Below the pieces are notes generated by a model. It was not told the DNA's origin. It saw nothing but the letters and a program-made list of their open reading frames with translations, and made no database searches. A DNA stretch of 64,000 nucleotides from Flavobacteriaceae bacterium D16 (GTDB lineage: Bacteria; Bacteroidota; Bacteroidia; Flavobacteriales; Flavobacteriaceae), in contig JAJTJC010000032.1 in NCBI GenBank assembly GCA_021295155.1, positions 33,989 through 97,988 on the forward strand, written 5' to 3'. Numbering within the stretch: the first letter of the stretch is position 1; every line of letters begins with the position of its first letter. Shown piece by piece: positions 9,228 through 18,117 of the stretch. Both the position numbers and the translations under genes were made by a program.

Positions 9228-10253
9228 CTACTGCTGATGCGTGGCGTACTGGCGCCATTTGGAAATACAACTGGCCATATCCTCCGGTATTTCTGCCTCA
9301 AAATGCATGGATTTACCAGTAGTCGGGTGAATAAAACCCAGCGATTTTGCATGAAGGGCCTGGCGGGGAAGCAGCTTAAATGCATTGTCCACAAACTGCT
9401 TGTACTTGGTAAAGGTGGTTCCTTTCAGAATTTTGTCGCCTCCGTATCGTGCATCATTGAATAGCGTATGGCCAATATATTTCATATGGGCCCTTATCTG
9501 GTGCGTCCTTCCTGTCTCCAGCTTACAGGAAACCAGGGTAACGTAATGCAAGCGTTCCAGCACTTTGTAGTGAGTCACGGCAGGCTTTCCCTGCTCTCCT
9601 TCCGGAAATACCTGCATTTGCAGACGGTTTTTGGGATTGCGACCAATGTGTCCTTCTACCGTACCCTCATCTTCAGCAACACTACCCCAAACCAAAGCGA
9701 TATATTCCCGCTCGCTTGTTTTGTCGAAAAATTGCTGAGCCAGGTGGGTCATGGCCTCCTCCGTTTTGGCAACTACCAGAAGCCCCGAGGTATCCTTGTC
9801 TATGCGGTGAACCAGGCCGGGCCTGTTGTTGCTGTTTACCGGTAACTTTTCAAAATGGTAAGCCAGGGCATTAACCAGCGTTCCTGAATAATTGCCATGT
9901 CCGGGATGCACTACCATGCCTGCTGGTTTATTGACTAACAGGAGGGCATCATCTTCGTAAACCACATCCAGTGGCAGGTCTTCAGGTACAAGCAAAAATT
10001 CATAAGGGGGATGTTCAAAGAGCACCTTAACCTCATCATCTGCTTTTACGCGGTAGTTTTGTTTAACTGGGGTTCCGTTTACCCATATATGTCCGGCTTT
10101 TGCGGCCTGCTGGATTTTATTGCGGGTAGCATTCTCAATGAAGTTCATGAGGAATTTATCCACACGAAGGGGTTCCTGTCCCTTTGAGGCATTGAATTTA
10201 TAATGTTCAAAAAGATCATCTTCTCCCGGAGGGTCAATTGAATCAACAGACAT
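9228..10253 (-). CDS. rluD: 23S rRNA pseudouridine synthase, RluA/RluD family
   Basis: A 341-residue RNA modification enzyme. An S4 RNA-binding domain is at residues 25-90 (RVDKFLMNFIENATRNKIQQAAKAG and onward), then the catalytic domain with HRIDKDTSGLLVVAK, where the Asp is the nucleophile, and RTHQIRAHM. It probably makes pseudouridines in helix 69 of 23S rRNA, as RluD does; the exact site cannot be read from sequence. The start is 1 nt after the PASTA gene's stop, so the two are co-transcribed. Confidence 0.9.
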   Translation of the reverse strand: MSVDSIDPPGEDDLFEHYKFNASKGQEPLRVDKFLMNFIENATRNKIQQAAKAGHIWVNGTPVKQNYRVKADDEVKVLFEHPPYEFLLVPEDLPLDVVYEDDALLLVNKPAGMVVHPGHGNYSGTLVNALAYHFEKLPVNSNNRPGLVHRIDKDTSGLLVVAKTEEAMTHLAQQFFDKTSEREYIALVWGSVAEDEGTVEGHIGRNPKNRLQMQVFPEGEQGKPAVTHYKVLERLHYVTLVSCKLETGRTHQIRAHMKYIGHTLFNDARYGGDKILKGTTFTKYKQFVDNAFKLLPRQALHAKSLGFIHPTTGKSMHFEAEIPEDMASCISKWRQYATHQQ

Positions 10254-10254
10254 G

Positions 10255-10842
10255 TTAATTGGAATTGTCTTTTACCCTGGCCCTTCCTGTTACGGTGCCA
10301 TTGCCGCAGATCAGTTCCAGCCTGGAGGTTTTGGGAAGCTTATCTCCGGGGCTTATGGTCTTGCCCTTATGCTTGATGTAATATACCATATCCTTTCCGA
10401 GTTCATCAATATAGGTCACCCGGTCTACGTCTAAACCAACAGCCCGTAGCATTGCAGTGGCATTTCTTTGGGTTACCTGGATAATTTTAGGAATCGTTAC
10501 TTTTTTATATCCCGATGGATTCACGGTAACATAGATCTTTCTGTTGGCCTTTACCTTATTGCCAGCAGGAGGATCCTGTTCGATAATGGAAAATCGGGGG
10601 TAGGCAGGGTCATAATTCGCCGAGTCCAGCACTTCATAACGCAGTCCGGCAGATTCCAGGGTTTCCCTCATTTCCATAACGGACAGCTTTGCAAGGTCGG
10701 GCACTTCAACAAACTCCCCGTGATTGGTGGAACCCTTTAGCCATTGCATGCTCAGATATACAATGAGCACTACGGCAAGCAATGCCAGTCCCAGATTGAT
10801 TAAAAACACACGGCTTCTCAAAAATGCAATAAACTGTTTCAT
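10255..10842 (-). CDS. membrane-anchored PASTA-domain protein
   Basis: A 195-residue protein with an N-terminal transmembrane segment (residues 12-32, FLINLGLALLAVVLIVYLSM) and two or more extracytoplasmic PASTA repeats (for example EVPDLAKLSVMEMRETLESAGL and TIPKIIQVTQRNATAMLRAVGL). PASTA domains bind muropeptides or peptidoglycan, usually in Ser/Thr kinases or PBPs, but this protein has neither catalytic domain. It lies back to back with ddl, a peptidoglycan-precursor gene, and immediately upstream of rluD. Confidence 0.85.
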   Translation of the reverse strand: MKQFIAFLRSRVFLINLGLALLAVVLIVYLSMQWLKGSTNHGEFVEVPDLAKLSVMEMRETLESAGLRYEVLDSANYDPAYPRFSIIEQDPPAGNKVKANRKIYVTVNPSGYKKVTIPKIIQVTQRNATAMLRAVGLDVDRVTYIDELGKDMVYYIKHKGKTISPGDKLPKTSRLELICGNGTVTGRARVKDNSN

Positions 10843-10863
10843 CTAAGGTTCTGCTTTACCGGT

Positions 10864-10871
10864 CAAAGATA
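10864..10871 (-). promoter_or_regulatory. -7 promoter element of the PASTA-rluD operon
   Basis: On the minus strand this reads TATCTTTG, matching TAnnTTTG, 21 bp upstream of the PASTA gene's ATG. No convincing -33 element accompanies it. Confidence 0.5.
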
Positions 10872-11009
10872 GGAAATGCCAATTCTTTATTCGCCCTGAG
10901 GCCATTACAAATTGTGTTCCCTTCCTTATATACGCATTAAGAATTGGTTTGGTCTATTTTTTCTTTAACGGGAAAAGATGATATTTGTGTATAGCCTTAA
11001 ACCAATTAC

Positions 11010-11993
11010 GTGAAAAAGAATATTGCCATTATCATGGGAGGGTACTCCAATGAAGCCAGCATTTCCCTGAAAAGCGGCAAGGTGGTTTATAGCCATTTAA
11101 ACAATGAGAACTATAATGCCTATCGTATCCATATTCTGAAGGACAAATGGGTTGGACTCAATGAAGCGGGAGATGAATTTCCCGTAAACAGGCATGACTT
11201 TTCAGTAGACTTTGGGCAGGGACCTGTGACCTTTGACTGTGTTTTCAACGCCATTCACGGTTCCCCGGGAGAGGATGGTTATATGCAGGCATACTTTGAA
11301 TTACTGCACATCCCCCACACCTCATGCAACCACTATCAGGCGGCATTAACCTTCAATAAGCGTGACTTATTAAGTGTACTGCAGCCCTATGGGGTAAAAT
11401 GTGCGCGTTCCTTTCATCTAAACAAAGGAGACGAATTAAATTCTGTGGCCATTCTGGAAAAGGTTGGCCTCCCTTGCTTTGTAAAAGCAAACAGGGCGGG
11501 CAGCAGTTTCGGGGTGTTTAAGGTATATCAGGAGAGAGAACTGGCTGATGCTATTGAAAAGGCTTTTGAAGAAGACAATGAACTCCTGATTGAAGCAGCC
11601 CTGGAAGGAACGGAAGTATCGGTAGGGGTTATCCAATATGAAGGAAAAATTAAAGTACTTCCGATCACTGAGATTGTAAGTGAAAACGACTTTTTCGACT
11701 ACCAGGCCAAGTATGAAGGTAAGTCTACTGAAATAACACCAGCGAGGATCAGTCCTAAACAGGCCAGGAAAGTTTCAGAAGTGGCAGCCACGGTTTACAA
11801 GGTTTTGAAAATGAAAGGCTACTCCAGAAGTGAATTTATTTTTATTGGAGATGAACCACATATGCTGGAGATGAATGCTACCCCTGGCCTTACAGAGGAA
11901 AGCATATTACCCCAGCAAGCATTGGCTGCAGGAATTTCACTACGAAGGCTTTTTGAAAGTGCTGTGGCAGAAGCTTTGAATCAGAAGTATTAA
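11010..11993 (+). CDS. ddl: D-alanine--D-alanine ligase
   Basis: A 327-residue ATP-grasp ligase that makes D-Ala-D-Ala for peptidoglycan. Motifs are IIMGGYSNEASISLKSG at the N-terminus, FNAIHGSPGEDGYMQ, LPCFVKANRAGSSFGVFKV (ATP-binding), LIEAALEGTEVSVGV and the C-terminal HMLEMNATPGLTEESILP with the Mg-binding residues. Length is typical. A GATATTTG sequence (one mismatch to TAnnTTTG) lies about 22 bp before the ATG. coaD follows 25 bp downstream. Confidence 0.94.
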   Translation: MKKNIAIIMGGYSNEASISLKSGKVVYSHLNNENYNAYRIHILKDKWVGLNEAGDEFPVNRHDFSVDFGQGPVTFDCVFNAIHGSPGEDGYMQAYFELLHIPHTSCNHYQAALTFNKRDLLSVLQPYGVKCARSFHLNKGDELNSVAILEKVGLPCFVKANRAGSSFGVFKVYQERELADAIEKAFEEDNELLIEAALEGTEVSVGVIQYEGKIKVLPITEIVSENDFFDYQAKYEGKSTEITPARISPKQARKVSEVAATVYKVLKMKGYSRSEFIFIGDEPHMLEMNATPGLTEESILPQQALAAGISLRRLFESAVAEALNQKY

Positions 11994-12018
11994 CTTAGGC
12001 TGCACTAACCCATTTAAG

Positions 12019-12474
12019 ATGAAGCGCGCAATCTTTCCCGGATCCTTTGACCCCATCACCCTGGGTCATTATGATATTATTCAGAGAGGAATCCTTTTAT
12101 TTGATGAACTTGTAATTGCCATTGGGATCAATGCTGAAAAAAAGTATATGTTCTCACTGGAAGAGCGAACCCGCTTCATTTCTGAGGCTTTTGCCCATGA
12201 ACCAAAGGTAAAGGTGGAGACCTACGAGGGACTTACCATCGACTTCTGTAAAAAGATAAAAGCGGATTATATCCTGAGAGGCCTCCGTAATCCTGCAGAT
12301 TTTGAATTCGAAAAAGCCATCGCACACACCAACCGAAAACTCTCTCACATAGAAACAGTTTTCCTCCTAACCTCTTCCGGAAAATCGTATATCAGTTCTT
12401 CTATTGTCCGAGACGTAATTCGGCATGGGGGTGATTATACTGTCTTAGTTCCTCATACGGTCAGAATTAGCTGA
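12019..12474 (+). CDS. coaD: pantetheine-phosphate adenylyltransferase
   Basis: A 151-residue nucleotidyltransferase that converts 4'-phosphopantetheine and ATP to dephospho-CoA. It opens with AIFPGSFDPITLGHYDII, which contains the TxGH nucleotide-binding motif, has RGLRNPADFEFEKAIAHTN in the middle and SYISSSIVRDVIRHGGD near the end. Length is slightly under the usual 158-165. It lies 25 bp behind ddl on the same strand, so it is probably in the ddl transcript. A weak hairpin (AAGGA-TACTTT-TCCTT, 12488-12503) follows it. Confidence 0.93.
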   Translation: MKRAIFPGSFDPITLGHYDIIQRGILLFDELVIAIGINAEKKYMFSLEERTRFISEAFAHEPKVKVETYEGLTIDFCKKIKADYILRGLRNPADFEFEKAIAHTNRKLSHIETVFLLTSSGKSYISSSIVRDVIRHGGDYTVLVPHTVRIS

Positions 12475-12587
12475 TTAAAAGATATTTAAGGATACTTTTC
12501 CTTATAATATTTCTTTCCAAGGCCACCTTTATTTAAATGGACATTTGATTTTTAGTAAGAATTTTCTGTATTTTTAATCATAATTTA

Positions 12588-12611
12588 CGTATACCCTATA
12601 CGAAATATAGG
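12588..12611 (+). promoter_or_regulatory. two overlapping inverted repeats upstream of the PAS kinase
   Basis: CGTATA-CCC-TATACG (12588-12602) and CCTATA-CGAAA-TATAGG (12595-12611) share the half-site CCTATACG, so only one of the two symmetric elements could be occupied at a time. They lie 85-108 bp before the ATG of the sensor kinase. They could be a regulator-binding site in its promoter; the ligand is unknown. Confidence 0.4.
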
Positions 12612-12695
12612 ACACACAACGGGAATTGAGGACTTCACAACATTGATTGAACTTTGATAGAAAATCCATATACATTAGTAGGAAAATTCGACTTA

Positions 12696-15311
12696 ATGTT
12701 GAGGGGTACTCAGGATTCTATAGATAACAACTTAATAAAACAGTTGCCATATGCAACGGCATTCATTAATTCTGACATGGAATTGGTACATGCCTCTGAC
12801 CGCTGGATTTCCGATTTCGATTTAGGGAACAAAAAAGTTATCGGTCAGACCTTGAGGCAAGTGTTTCCGGATATACGCAATTCCTGGAAAAAAGATCTTA
12901 AAAAAGTACTTCAAGGGGGTGCTAAGACATCAGGTATTGAGTGCATTATGAATCAAGATGGAGAAGAACACTGGTTCAACTGGACCAATTCTCCCTGGTA
13001 TGATCAAAATAGCGAGATCATCGGAGTAATTATACAGACGGAAGATATCACCAATGAAATATTTGACAGTGCCAAGCTTGAGAAGCTGGAAATTCTGCTT
13101 AACGACAAATCTGAAATTTCCAGGATCGGAAGCTGGCAATTCGATGCTGTAAAAAAGGAATTGATGTGGTGCGATATCACCAGGGAAATCCATGATGTCC
13201 CTGCAGATTATAAGCCGAATATTGAAACAGCTATTAGTTTTTATAAAGAAGGGTATAGCAGAAATACCATTGCCATGGCAGTAGATCAGGCAATGGTAGA
13301 AGGCAAACCCTGGAACGAAAAACTACAACTCGTTACGGCTAAAGGAAATGAAATTTGGGTAATTGCTGCTGGAAAACCAATCTTTAAAGACGACAAATTC
13401 CTGGGTCTGATAGGTACCTTTCAGGATATAACGAACGATATTATAAGTCAGCGAAAGAATGAAGAACAGGAGCGGCTTTTCCAAAGCATTTTTAATTCTT
13501 CTTACCAGTTTACGGGGATTCTTGACCTGGATGGTACCTTTCTGCAGATAAATGAAACTGCCTTGGAATTTGCAGATCTGAAAGAAAAGGAAGTCGTTGG
13601 CAAAAAGTTCTGGGACGCCTACTGGTGGCCCGTACCGGATATGATCAAAGACGGTCTTAAAACTGTGGTAAAGGCCGCAGCTGGCGGTGAGATCATGCGT
13701 AGTGAAATAGTGGTGCAGGATAAGAATCAGGTAAAAGTCCCTGTCGATTTCAGTTTAAAGCCCATTTTTGACAAAAAGAAAAAGGTCACTTCCCTACTTG
13801 CAGAAGGTAGGATGATCAAGGAAATGGTAGTGGCACGGGAAAAACTAAAAGTAAGTGAAAAGAAATTCCGTGCGCTTTTTGAACTGTCTCCTATTGCCAT
13901 CAACCTTAGTGATTACGATACCGGAGAAATCCTGGAAATCAACAGTGCCTTCACAGAGGCTTTAGGCTTTGACAATAACGAAATTGCAGCATTGAATTAC
14001 AGCAGTCTCGTACCCAATACCAAAAAACTCAAACTCAATCAAATTAAAGAAATCCTCGAGAAGGAAGGTACTTTTGGACCGTTGGAACATGAGTTGATCC
14101 GCAAAGATGGTTCTTGTTTCAAAGCCAGTTTAAGTGGATCGCTGGTAGAGACCAAAAAAGGAAAGCGACTGCTCTGGACTGCTACTCAGGACCTCACCGA
14201 GGTTAAGAAGAAAGAAAAGCAGATCAACGAGGAGCGGCATTTGCTAAGGACTCTTATCGACAACCTTCCGTTAAATGTTTACATAAAAGACCTGGATTCC
14301 AGAAAAGTATTGGTTAACAAGGCTGAAATGGATTACTGCGGAATCAAGCAGCATGCCGATATAATCGGTAAGAGCGATTCTCATTTTTACGATGATACTT
14401 CTGTAAAAATATCCCGCGAGGAGGACCTTCAGGTAATGAATACCCTAACCCCAATACTGGGTAAAGAAACGATCAACATAAAGAAAGATGGACAGCTCAC
14501 AACCTTCCTGACTTCTAAAATACCGCTAATCGGTGAGGATGGTAAAGCCAAAGGCCTCATCGGTATTAGTATGGACATATCCGATTTAAAGCACAAGGAA
14601 AAGGAATTGCAGGACCTTATTAGTGTAACTTCTGTTCAGAACAAACAGCTGATCAATTTTGCCCATATTGTTTCTCATAATTTGAGATCGCACTCTGCAA
14701 ACTTCTCCATGCTGCTGGAATTCCTGGTCAATGAAACTGACGAAGGGGAAAAAGAGAATTTGGTGAAAATGCTTACGGTTGCCTCAGATAACCTGCTGGA
14801 GACCCTGGATAACCTCAACGAGGTTGTGGCAATAAGCACCAATGTCAATCTGGAAAAGAAACCGGTAAACCTGGTAAAAAAGATAAATGCTGTAGAACAG
14901 AATCTGTCAGCATTCCTCAAGAAAAATAATGCCCAAATTATAAATGAAATCCCCCACGACACTAAAGTCAGTGTGGTACCTGCCTACCTGGATAGTATTT
15001 TAATGAACTTCATTACTAATTCTGTAAAATACAGAGATCCGCAAAGAGACCCTTTAGTTAAACTAACCCTGGATCAGTGTGATGATTATACGGTATTAAG
15101 CATAACGGATAATGGCCTGGGTATTGATCTGGAGAAGTACGGAGAAAAGCTCTACGGGATGTACAAGACCTTTCACGATAATCCGGATGCCCGGGGTATC
15201 GGACTGTACATAACCAAAAACCAGGTTGAAGCCATGAATGGCAAGATTACGGTAAACAGCGACCCGGGTAAGGGATCTACATTTAATATTCATTTTAATG
15301 AAAAAAATTAG
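12696..15311 (+). CDS. multi-PAS sensor histidine kinase
   Basis: A cytoplasmic sensor kinase of 871 residues from this ATG (885 if an in-frame TTG at 12654 is used; there is no Shine-Dalgarno sequence to decide). About five PAS modules in series can be seen, for example LPYATAFINSDMELVHASD at the start, a PAC-like VWVIAAGKP section, YQFTGILDLDGTFLQINETA, FRALFELSPIAINLSDYD and LLRTLIDNLPLNVYIKD. The phosphoacceptor helix is FAHIVSHNLRSHSANFSM near residue 655, followed by a HATPase with NFITNSVKYRDP, DNGLGIDLEKYG and GIGLYITKNQVEAMNG. No transmembrane segment is seen. It overlaps the response-regulator gene by 14 nt, making a likely cognate pair. Confidence 0.88.
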   Translation: MLRGTQDSIDNNLIKQLPYATAFINSDMELVHASDRWISDFDLGNKKVIGQTLRQVFPDIRNSWKKDLKKVLQGGAKTSGIECIMNQDGEEHWFNWTNSPWYDQNSEIIGVIIQTEDITNEIFDSAKLEKLEILLNDKSEISRIGSWQFDAVKKELMWCDITREIHDVPADYKPNIETAISFYKEGYSRNTIAMAVDQAMVEGKPWNEKLQLVTAKGNEIWVIAAGKPIFKDDKFLGLIGTFQDITNDIISQRKNEEQERLFQSIFNSSYQFTGILDLDGTFLQINETALEFADLKEKEVVGKKFWDAYWWPVPDMIKDGLKTVVKAAAGGEIMRSEIVVQDKNQVKVPVDFSLKPIFDKKKKVTSLLAEGRMIKEMVVAREKLKVSEKKFRALFELSPIAINLSDYDTGEILEINSAFTEALGFDNNEIAALNYSSLVPNTKKLKLNQIKEILEKEGTFGPLEHELIRKDGSCFKASLSGSLVETKKGKRLLWTATQDLTEVKKKEKQINEERHLLRTLIDNLPLNVYIKDLDSRKVLVNKAEMDYCGIKQHADIIGKSDSHFYDDTSVKISREEDLQVMNTLTPILGKETINIKKDGQLTTFLTSKIPLIGEDGKAKGLIGISMDISDLKHKEKELQDLISVTSVQNKQLINFAHIVSHNLRSHSANFSMLLEFLVNETDEGEKENLVKMLTVASDNLLETLDNLNEVVAISTNVNLEKKPVNLVKKINAVEQNLSAFLKKNNAQIINEIPHDTKVSVVPAYLDSILMNFITNSVKYRDPQRDPLVKLTLDQCDDYTVLSITDNGLGIDLEKYGEKLYGMYKTFHDNPDARGIGLYITKNQVEAMNGKITVNSDPGKGSTFNIHFNEKN

Positions 15312-15702
15312 GGCAATAAGTATCATTGATGACGACCCCATCACTGTTTTTGGAATAAAGAAGATGTTGAGTTCCATAGAAGTCAGTGACCATATCGTTA
15401 CCTATCCTAATGGAAAGGAGGCCATAGATGGAATCAGGCTGTCGCTGGAGAACGGATCCGGTGTTCCTGAGGTAATTTTCCTGGATATTAATATGCCCAT
15501 AATGGACGGATGGCAGTTTCTGGAAGAATTTATCACACTTCCTTTAAAAGAACGCATAAGGATCAATATCGTTACCTCCTCCATTGATCCCGCAGACAAA
15601 CAGAATTGGGAACGCTACAAAGAAAAAACCCATCATCTTCTGGATTACAAGAATAAACCCATCCGCAGATCAGACATCCTGGAGATCACCAGGGTAGCCT
15701 GA
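15298..15702 (+). CDS. single-domain (CheY-like) response regulator
   Basis: A 134-residue receiver domain without an output domain. The acidic pocket is ISIIDDDPITVFG, the phosphorylatable Asp is in VIFLDINMPIMDGWQF, the Thr/Ser switch is NIVTSSID and the Lys is in YKNKPIRRSD. The ATG lies within the last codons of the upstream kinase (14-nt overlap), implying translational coupling. It probably passes the signal to another protein rather than DNA. Confidence 0.9.
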   Translation: MKKIRAISIIDDDPITVFGIKKMLSSIEVSDHIVTYPNGKEAIDGIRLSLENGSGVPEVIFLDINMPIMDGWQFLEEFITLPLKERIRINIVTSSIDPADKQNWERYKEKTHHLLDYKNKPIRRSDILEITRVA

Positions 15703-15763
15703 AACCACTAACAATCTTCTTAAATTCCTTATTTTTATTCCTGGTCATCTACGATTTGGTAAT

Positions 15764-17518
15764 ATGCGGCTAAAGGTATTTATTGTTTTGTTTTTGTCAG
15801 GCCTTATATGGTCCTGCGACACAAGGGTGGAAAATGAAGTTCTTAACTATAAAACACCTTTTGAATTGGGTTCTGGAAATGAGACCCCAACCTACGATCA
15901 AATCCTTGATTTCTATATTCGCCTCGCCAAGGACTTTCCGGAAATCAACATTCAGTCTGTGGGAGAAACCGATATCGGTTTACCGCTGCATGTAGTAACC
16001 TTCAATCCTGATGGCGACTTTAATTTTGCAAAGATTCGCGAAAACAAGGCCATCATCCTGATCAATAACGGGATCCATCCCGGGGAAAGCGACGGTATAG
16101 ATGCCAGCCTGATATTATTCCGGGATCTTGCTACAGGTAAACGGCCAGCACCTGAAAATACCGTAATTGCTACCATACCCATCTATAACATTGGGGGAGC
16201 CCTGAATCGGAATAGCACAAGCAGGGTTAACCAGAATGGGCCCTTAAACCATGGGTTTAGGGGAAACGCCAGGAACTATGACCTCAATCGTGATTTTATC
16301 AAAGCAGACACCAAAAATGCGGCCAGTTTTGCTCAGATTTACCATCTACTTAAACCCGATGTCTTCGTGGACACTCATGTTAGCAATGGAGCAGATTATC
16401 AATATACCCTCACCCACCTTTTTACCCAGCACAATAAAATGGGGGGCAATATTGGGCAGTTTCTAAATGAAACCTGGCAGCCCTCGCTGGAAAGTGCCCT
16501 GGCCAAAGAGGGATGGGACATTACTCCCTATGTCAATGTATTTAACCGGGTGCCTGAAACGGGCTTCAGTCAGTTTATGGACTACCCGAGATATTCCACA
16601 GGCTATACCACACTTTGGAATACCTTGGGGCTGATGGTGGAAACCCATATGCTCAAACCCTATTCCAATCGTGTATCAGGGACCTACGCCCTTTTGAATT
16701 CGGTAATACAGATTACAGAGGAGTATAAGGAAGATATCCAAAACCAGAGGATGATGGCTTCTACCCGCTATAAGAAAGGGGACTTCTACCCTACCCGATG
16801 GAGAATCGATTCCACCAAAGTTAGCCGGCTGTCTTTCAAAGGGTATCATGCAGACACCTTAATAAGCAAGCTTACCGGGCACCCAAGACTGCGTTACGAT
16901 CAAAACAGGCCTTTTGAAAAGGAAGTAGCCTATTACAACACCTTTATCCCATCCGACTCCGTTAGTATTCCCGAAGCCTATATTATCCCCATAGGATGGA
17001 ATTATTTACTGCCCTATTTAGACAGAAATGACATTCAATATACGCGAATCGATCGGGATACCAGCTTGGTAGCGGAGATTTACTATATAGGGAATTACCG
17101 AACCAGATCACAGGCCTATGAAGGCCACTACCCCCATTACAACACCAAGGTCCATACTTCCCGGGATACCGTGATTGTAAAGGAAGGCAGTTACTGGATC
17201 CCAACAGATCAGGAAGGGGTTCGTTACCTGTTAGAAACACTAGAGCCATCGGCTACGGATTCTTTTTTTAACTGGAATTTTTTTGATGCCATATTACAAC
17301 GTAAGGAGGGGTTTTCTCCCTATGTTTTTGAAGACCTCATGGAGCAAATGCTTAAAGAGAACGACACCCTTAACCGAGCATTCCTGGATAAAAAGGAAAC
17401 AGATGAAACGTTTGGCCAGAATGCCTATCGACAACTTTACTGGCTATATGAACGGTCTCCTTTTGCAGAAAAAGAATTTAAAAGATATCCAGTATTGCGA
17501 ATAACAGGGAAAAAATGA
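15764..17518 (+). CDS. secreted M14 zinc carboxypeptidase, probable lipoprotein
   Basis: A 584-residue protein with a lipoprotein signal (VLFLSGLIWSC, Cys18). The M14 zinc motif is NNGIHPGESDG (His and Glu ligands) with the third ligand in VDTHVSNGADYQYT. ARNYDLNRDF holds the substrate-binding Asn-Arg pair and GLMVETHMLKPY the likely catalytic Glu. The C-terminal 250 residues form an extra domain of unknown function. It should act on peptides in the periplasm or at the cell surface. Confidence 0.86.
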   Translation: MRLKVFIVLFLSGLIWSCDTRVENEVLNYKTPFELGSGNETPTYDQILDFYIRLAKDFPEINIQSVGETDIGLPLHVVTFNPDGDFNFAKIRENKAIILINNGIHPGESDGIDASLILFRDLATGKRPAPENTVIATIPIYNIGGALNRNSTSRVNQNGPLNHGFRGNARNYDLNRDFIKADTKNAASFAQIYHLLKPDVFVDTHVSNGADYQYTLTHLFTQHNKMGGNIGQFLNETWQPSLESALAKEGWDITPYVNVFNRVPETGFSQFMDYPRYSTGYTTLWNTLGLMVETHMLKPYSNRVSGTYALLNSVIQITEEYKEDIQNQRMMASTRYKKGDFYPTRWRIDSTKVSRLSFKGYHADTLISKLTGHPRLRYDQNRPFEKEVAYYNTFIPSDSVSIPEAYIIPIGWNYLLPYLDRNDIQYTRIDRDTSLVAEIYYIGNYRTRSQAYEGHYPHYNTKVHTSRDTVIVKEGSYWIPTDQEGVRYLLETLEPSATDSFFNWNFFDAILQRKEGFSPYVFEDLMEQMLKENDTLNRAFLDKKETDETFGQNAYRQLYWLYERSPFAEKEFKRYPVLRITGKK

Positions 17519-17522
17519 GGTG

Positions 17523-18110
17523 TTAGTGCCCGAACAACGTCTTGATGTTCGTATACGAATTCTCAAGAGCCTTCTGAATTTTCTTGGGACCTTTCCATTT
17601 CACTTTTTCTATCCCTTCACTTTTTTGACCTTTCAAAGGCCCCTTATAATTGGTTTTCATGGCAAACCAATGCACTTCTTTTAGTCGGTATTTACCGCTA
17701 CTTTTGAAAATATGGTAAGTGGTTGTTAGAAAATTTTCAATCTTTAGATTTTGCACACCGGTCTCCTCCTCCACCTCTCTCAGTGCGCATTCTTTAATGG
17801 TTTCACCCTTATCTAATTTTCCTTTGGGAAGGTCCCACTTATTATTGCGATAAATAAACAGCACTTTACCTTCCTTATTGGTTACCACTCCCCCGGCGGC
17901 AATTTCCAGGGGTATCTTCTTAGTGAATTTCTTTAGTATTTCCTCATTGTTCGGATGATAAATGAAGGCCGTTTCAAGCTTCTTGCTTACCAGAGAATCA
18001 ATGGCTTTCTGAATGGCTTCACTGTTCAGCAAAAAGTATTCACCGTTGTTAGTTTCGGAGAGTTTATTCGTTAAAATCAGCGGAGCGTTTTTAACAAAAA
18101 CTTTATACAT
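17523..18110 (-). CDS. NUDIX hydrolase with an N-terminal extension
   Basis: A 195-residue protein. The NUDIX box is complete: GKLDKGETIKECALREVEEETGV, about residues 96-118, which binds Mg and cleaves nucleoside diphosphate-linked substrates. About 70 residues precede the fold (MYKVFVKNAPLILTNKLSE and onward) and look like a small separate domain. I start at the ATG at 18110; a longer in-frame start at 18233 would run into the pyrE coding region on the other strand. A TATCTTTG element at 18129-18136 fits this start. The substrate is unknown. Confidence 0.85.
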   Translation of the reverse strand: MYKVFVKNAPLILTNKLSETNNGEYFLLNSEAIQKAIDSLVSKKLETAFIYHPNNEEILKKFTKKIPLEIAAGGVVTNKEGKVLFIYRNNKWDLPKGKLDKGETIKECALREVEEETGVQNLKIENFLTTTYHIFKSSGKYRLKEVHWFAMKTNYKGPLKGQKSEGIEKVKWKGPKKIQKALENSYTNIKTLFGH

Positions 18111-18113
18111 TTG
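18106..18113 (+). promoter_or_regulatory. -7 promoter element of pyrE
   Basis: TACATTTG matches TAnnTTTG exactly and ends four bases before the pyrE ATG. It lies over the NUDIX start codon (complement of 18108-18110). If used, the pyrE mRNA would be leaderless or nearly so. No TTTG -33 element is obvious. Confidence 0.45.
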
Positions 18114-18117
18114 CGAC

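Noticed and set aside
18013..18117. Upstream extension of pyrE
   Set aside because: It lies within the NUDIX coding region and would extend PyrE beyond the normal N-terminus.
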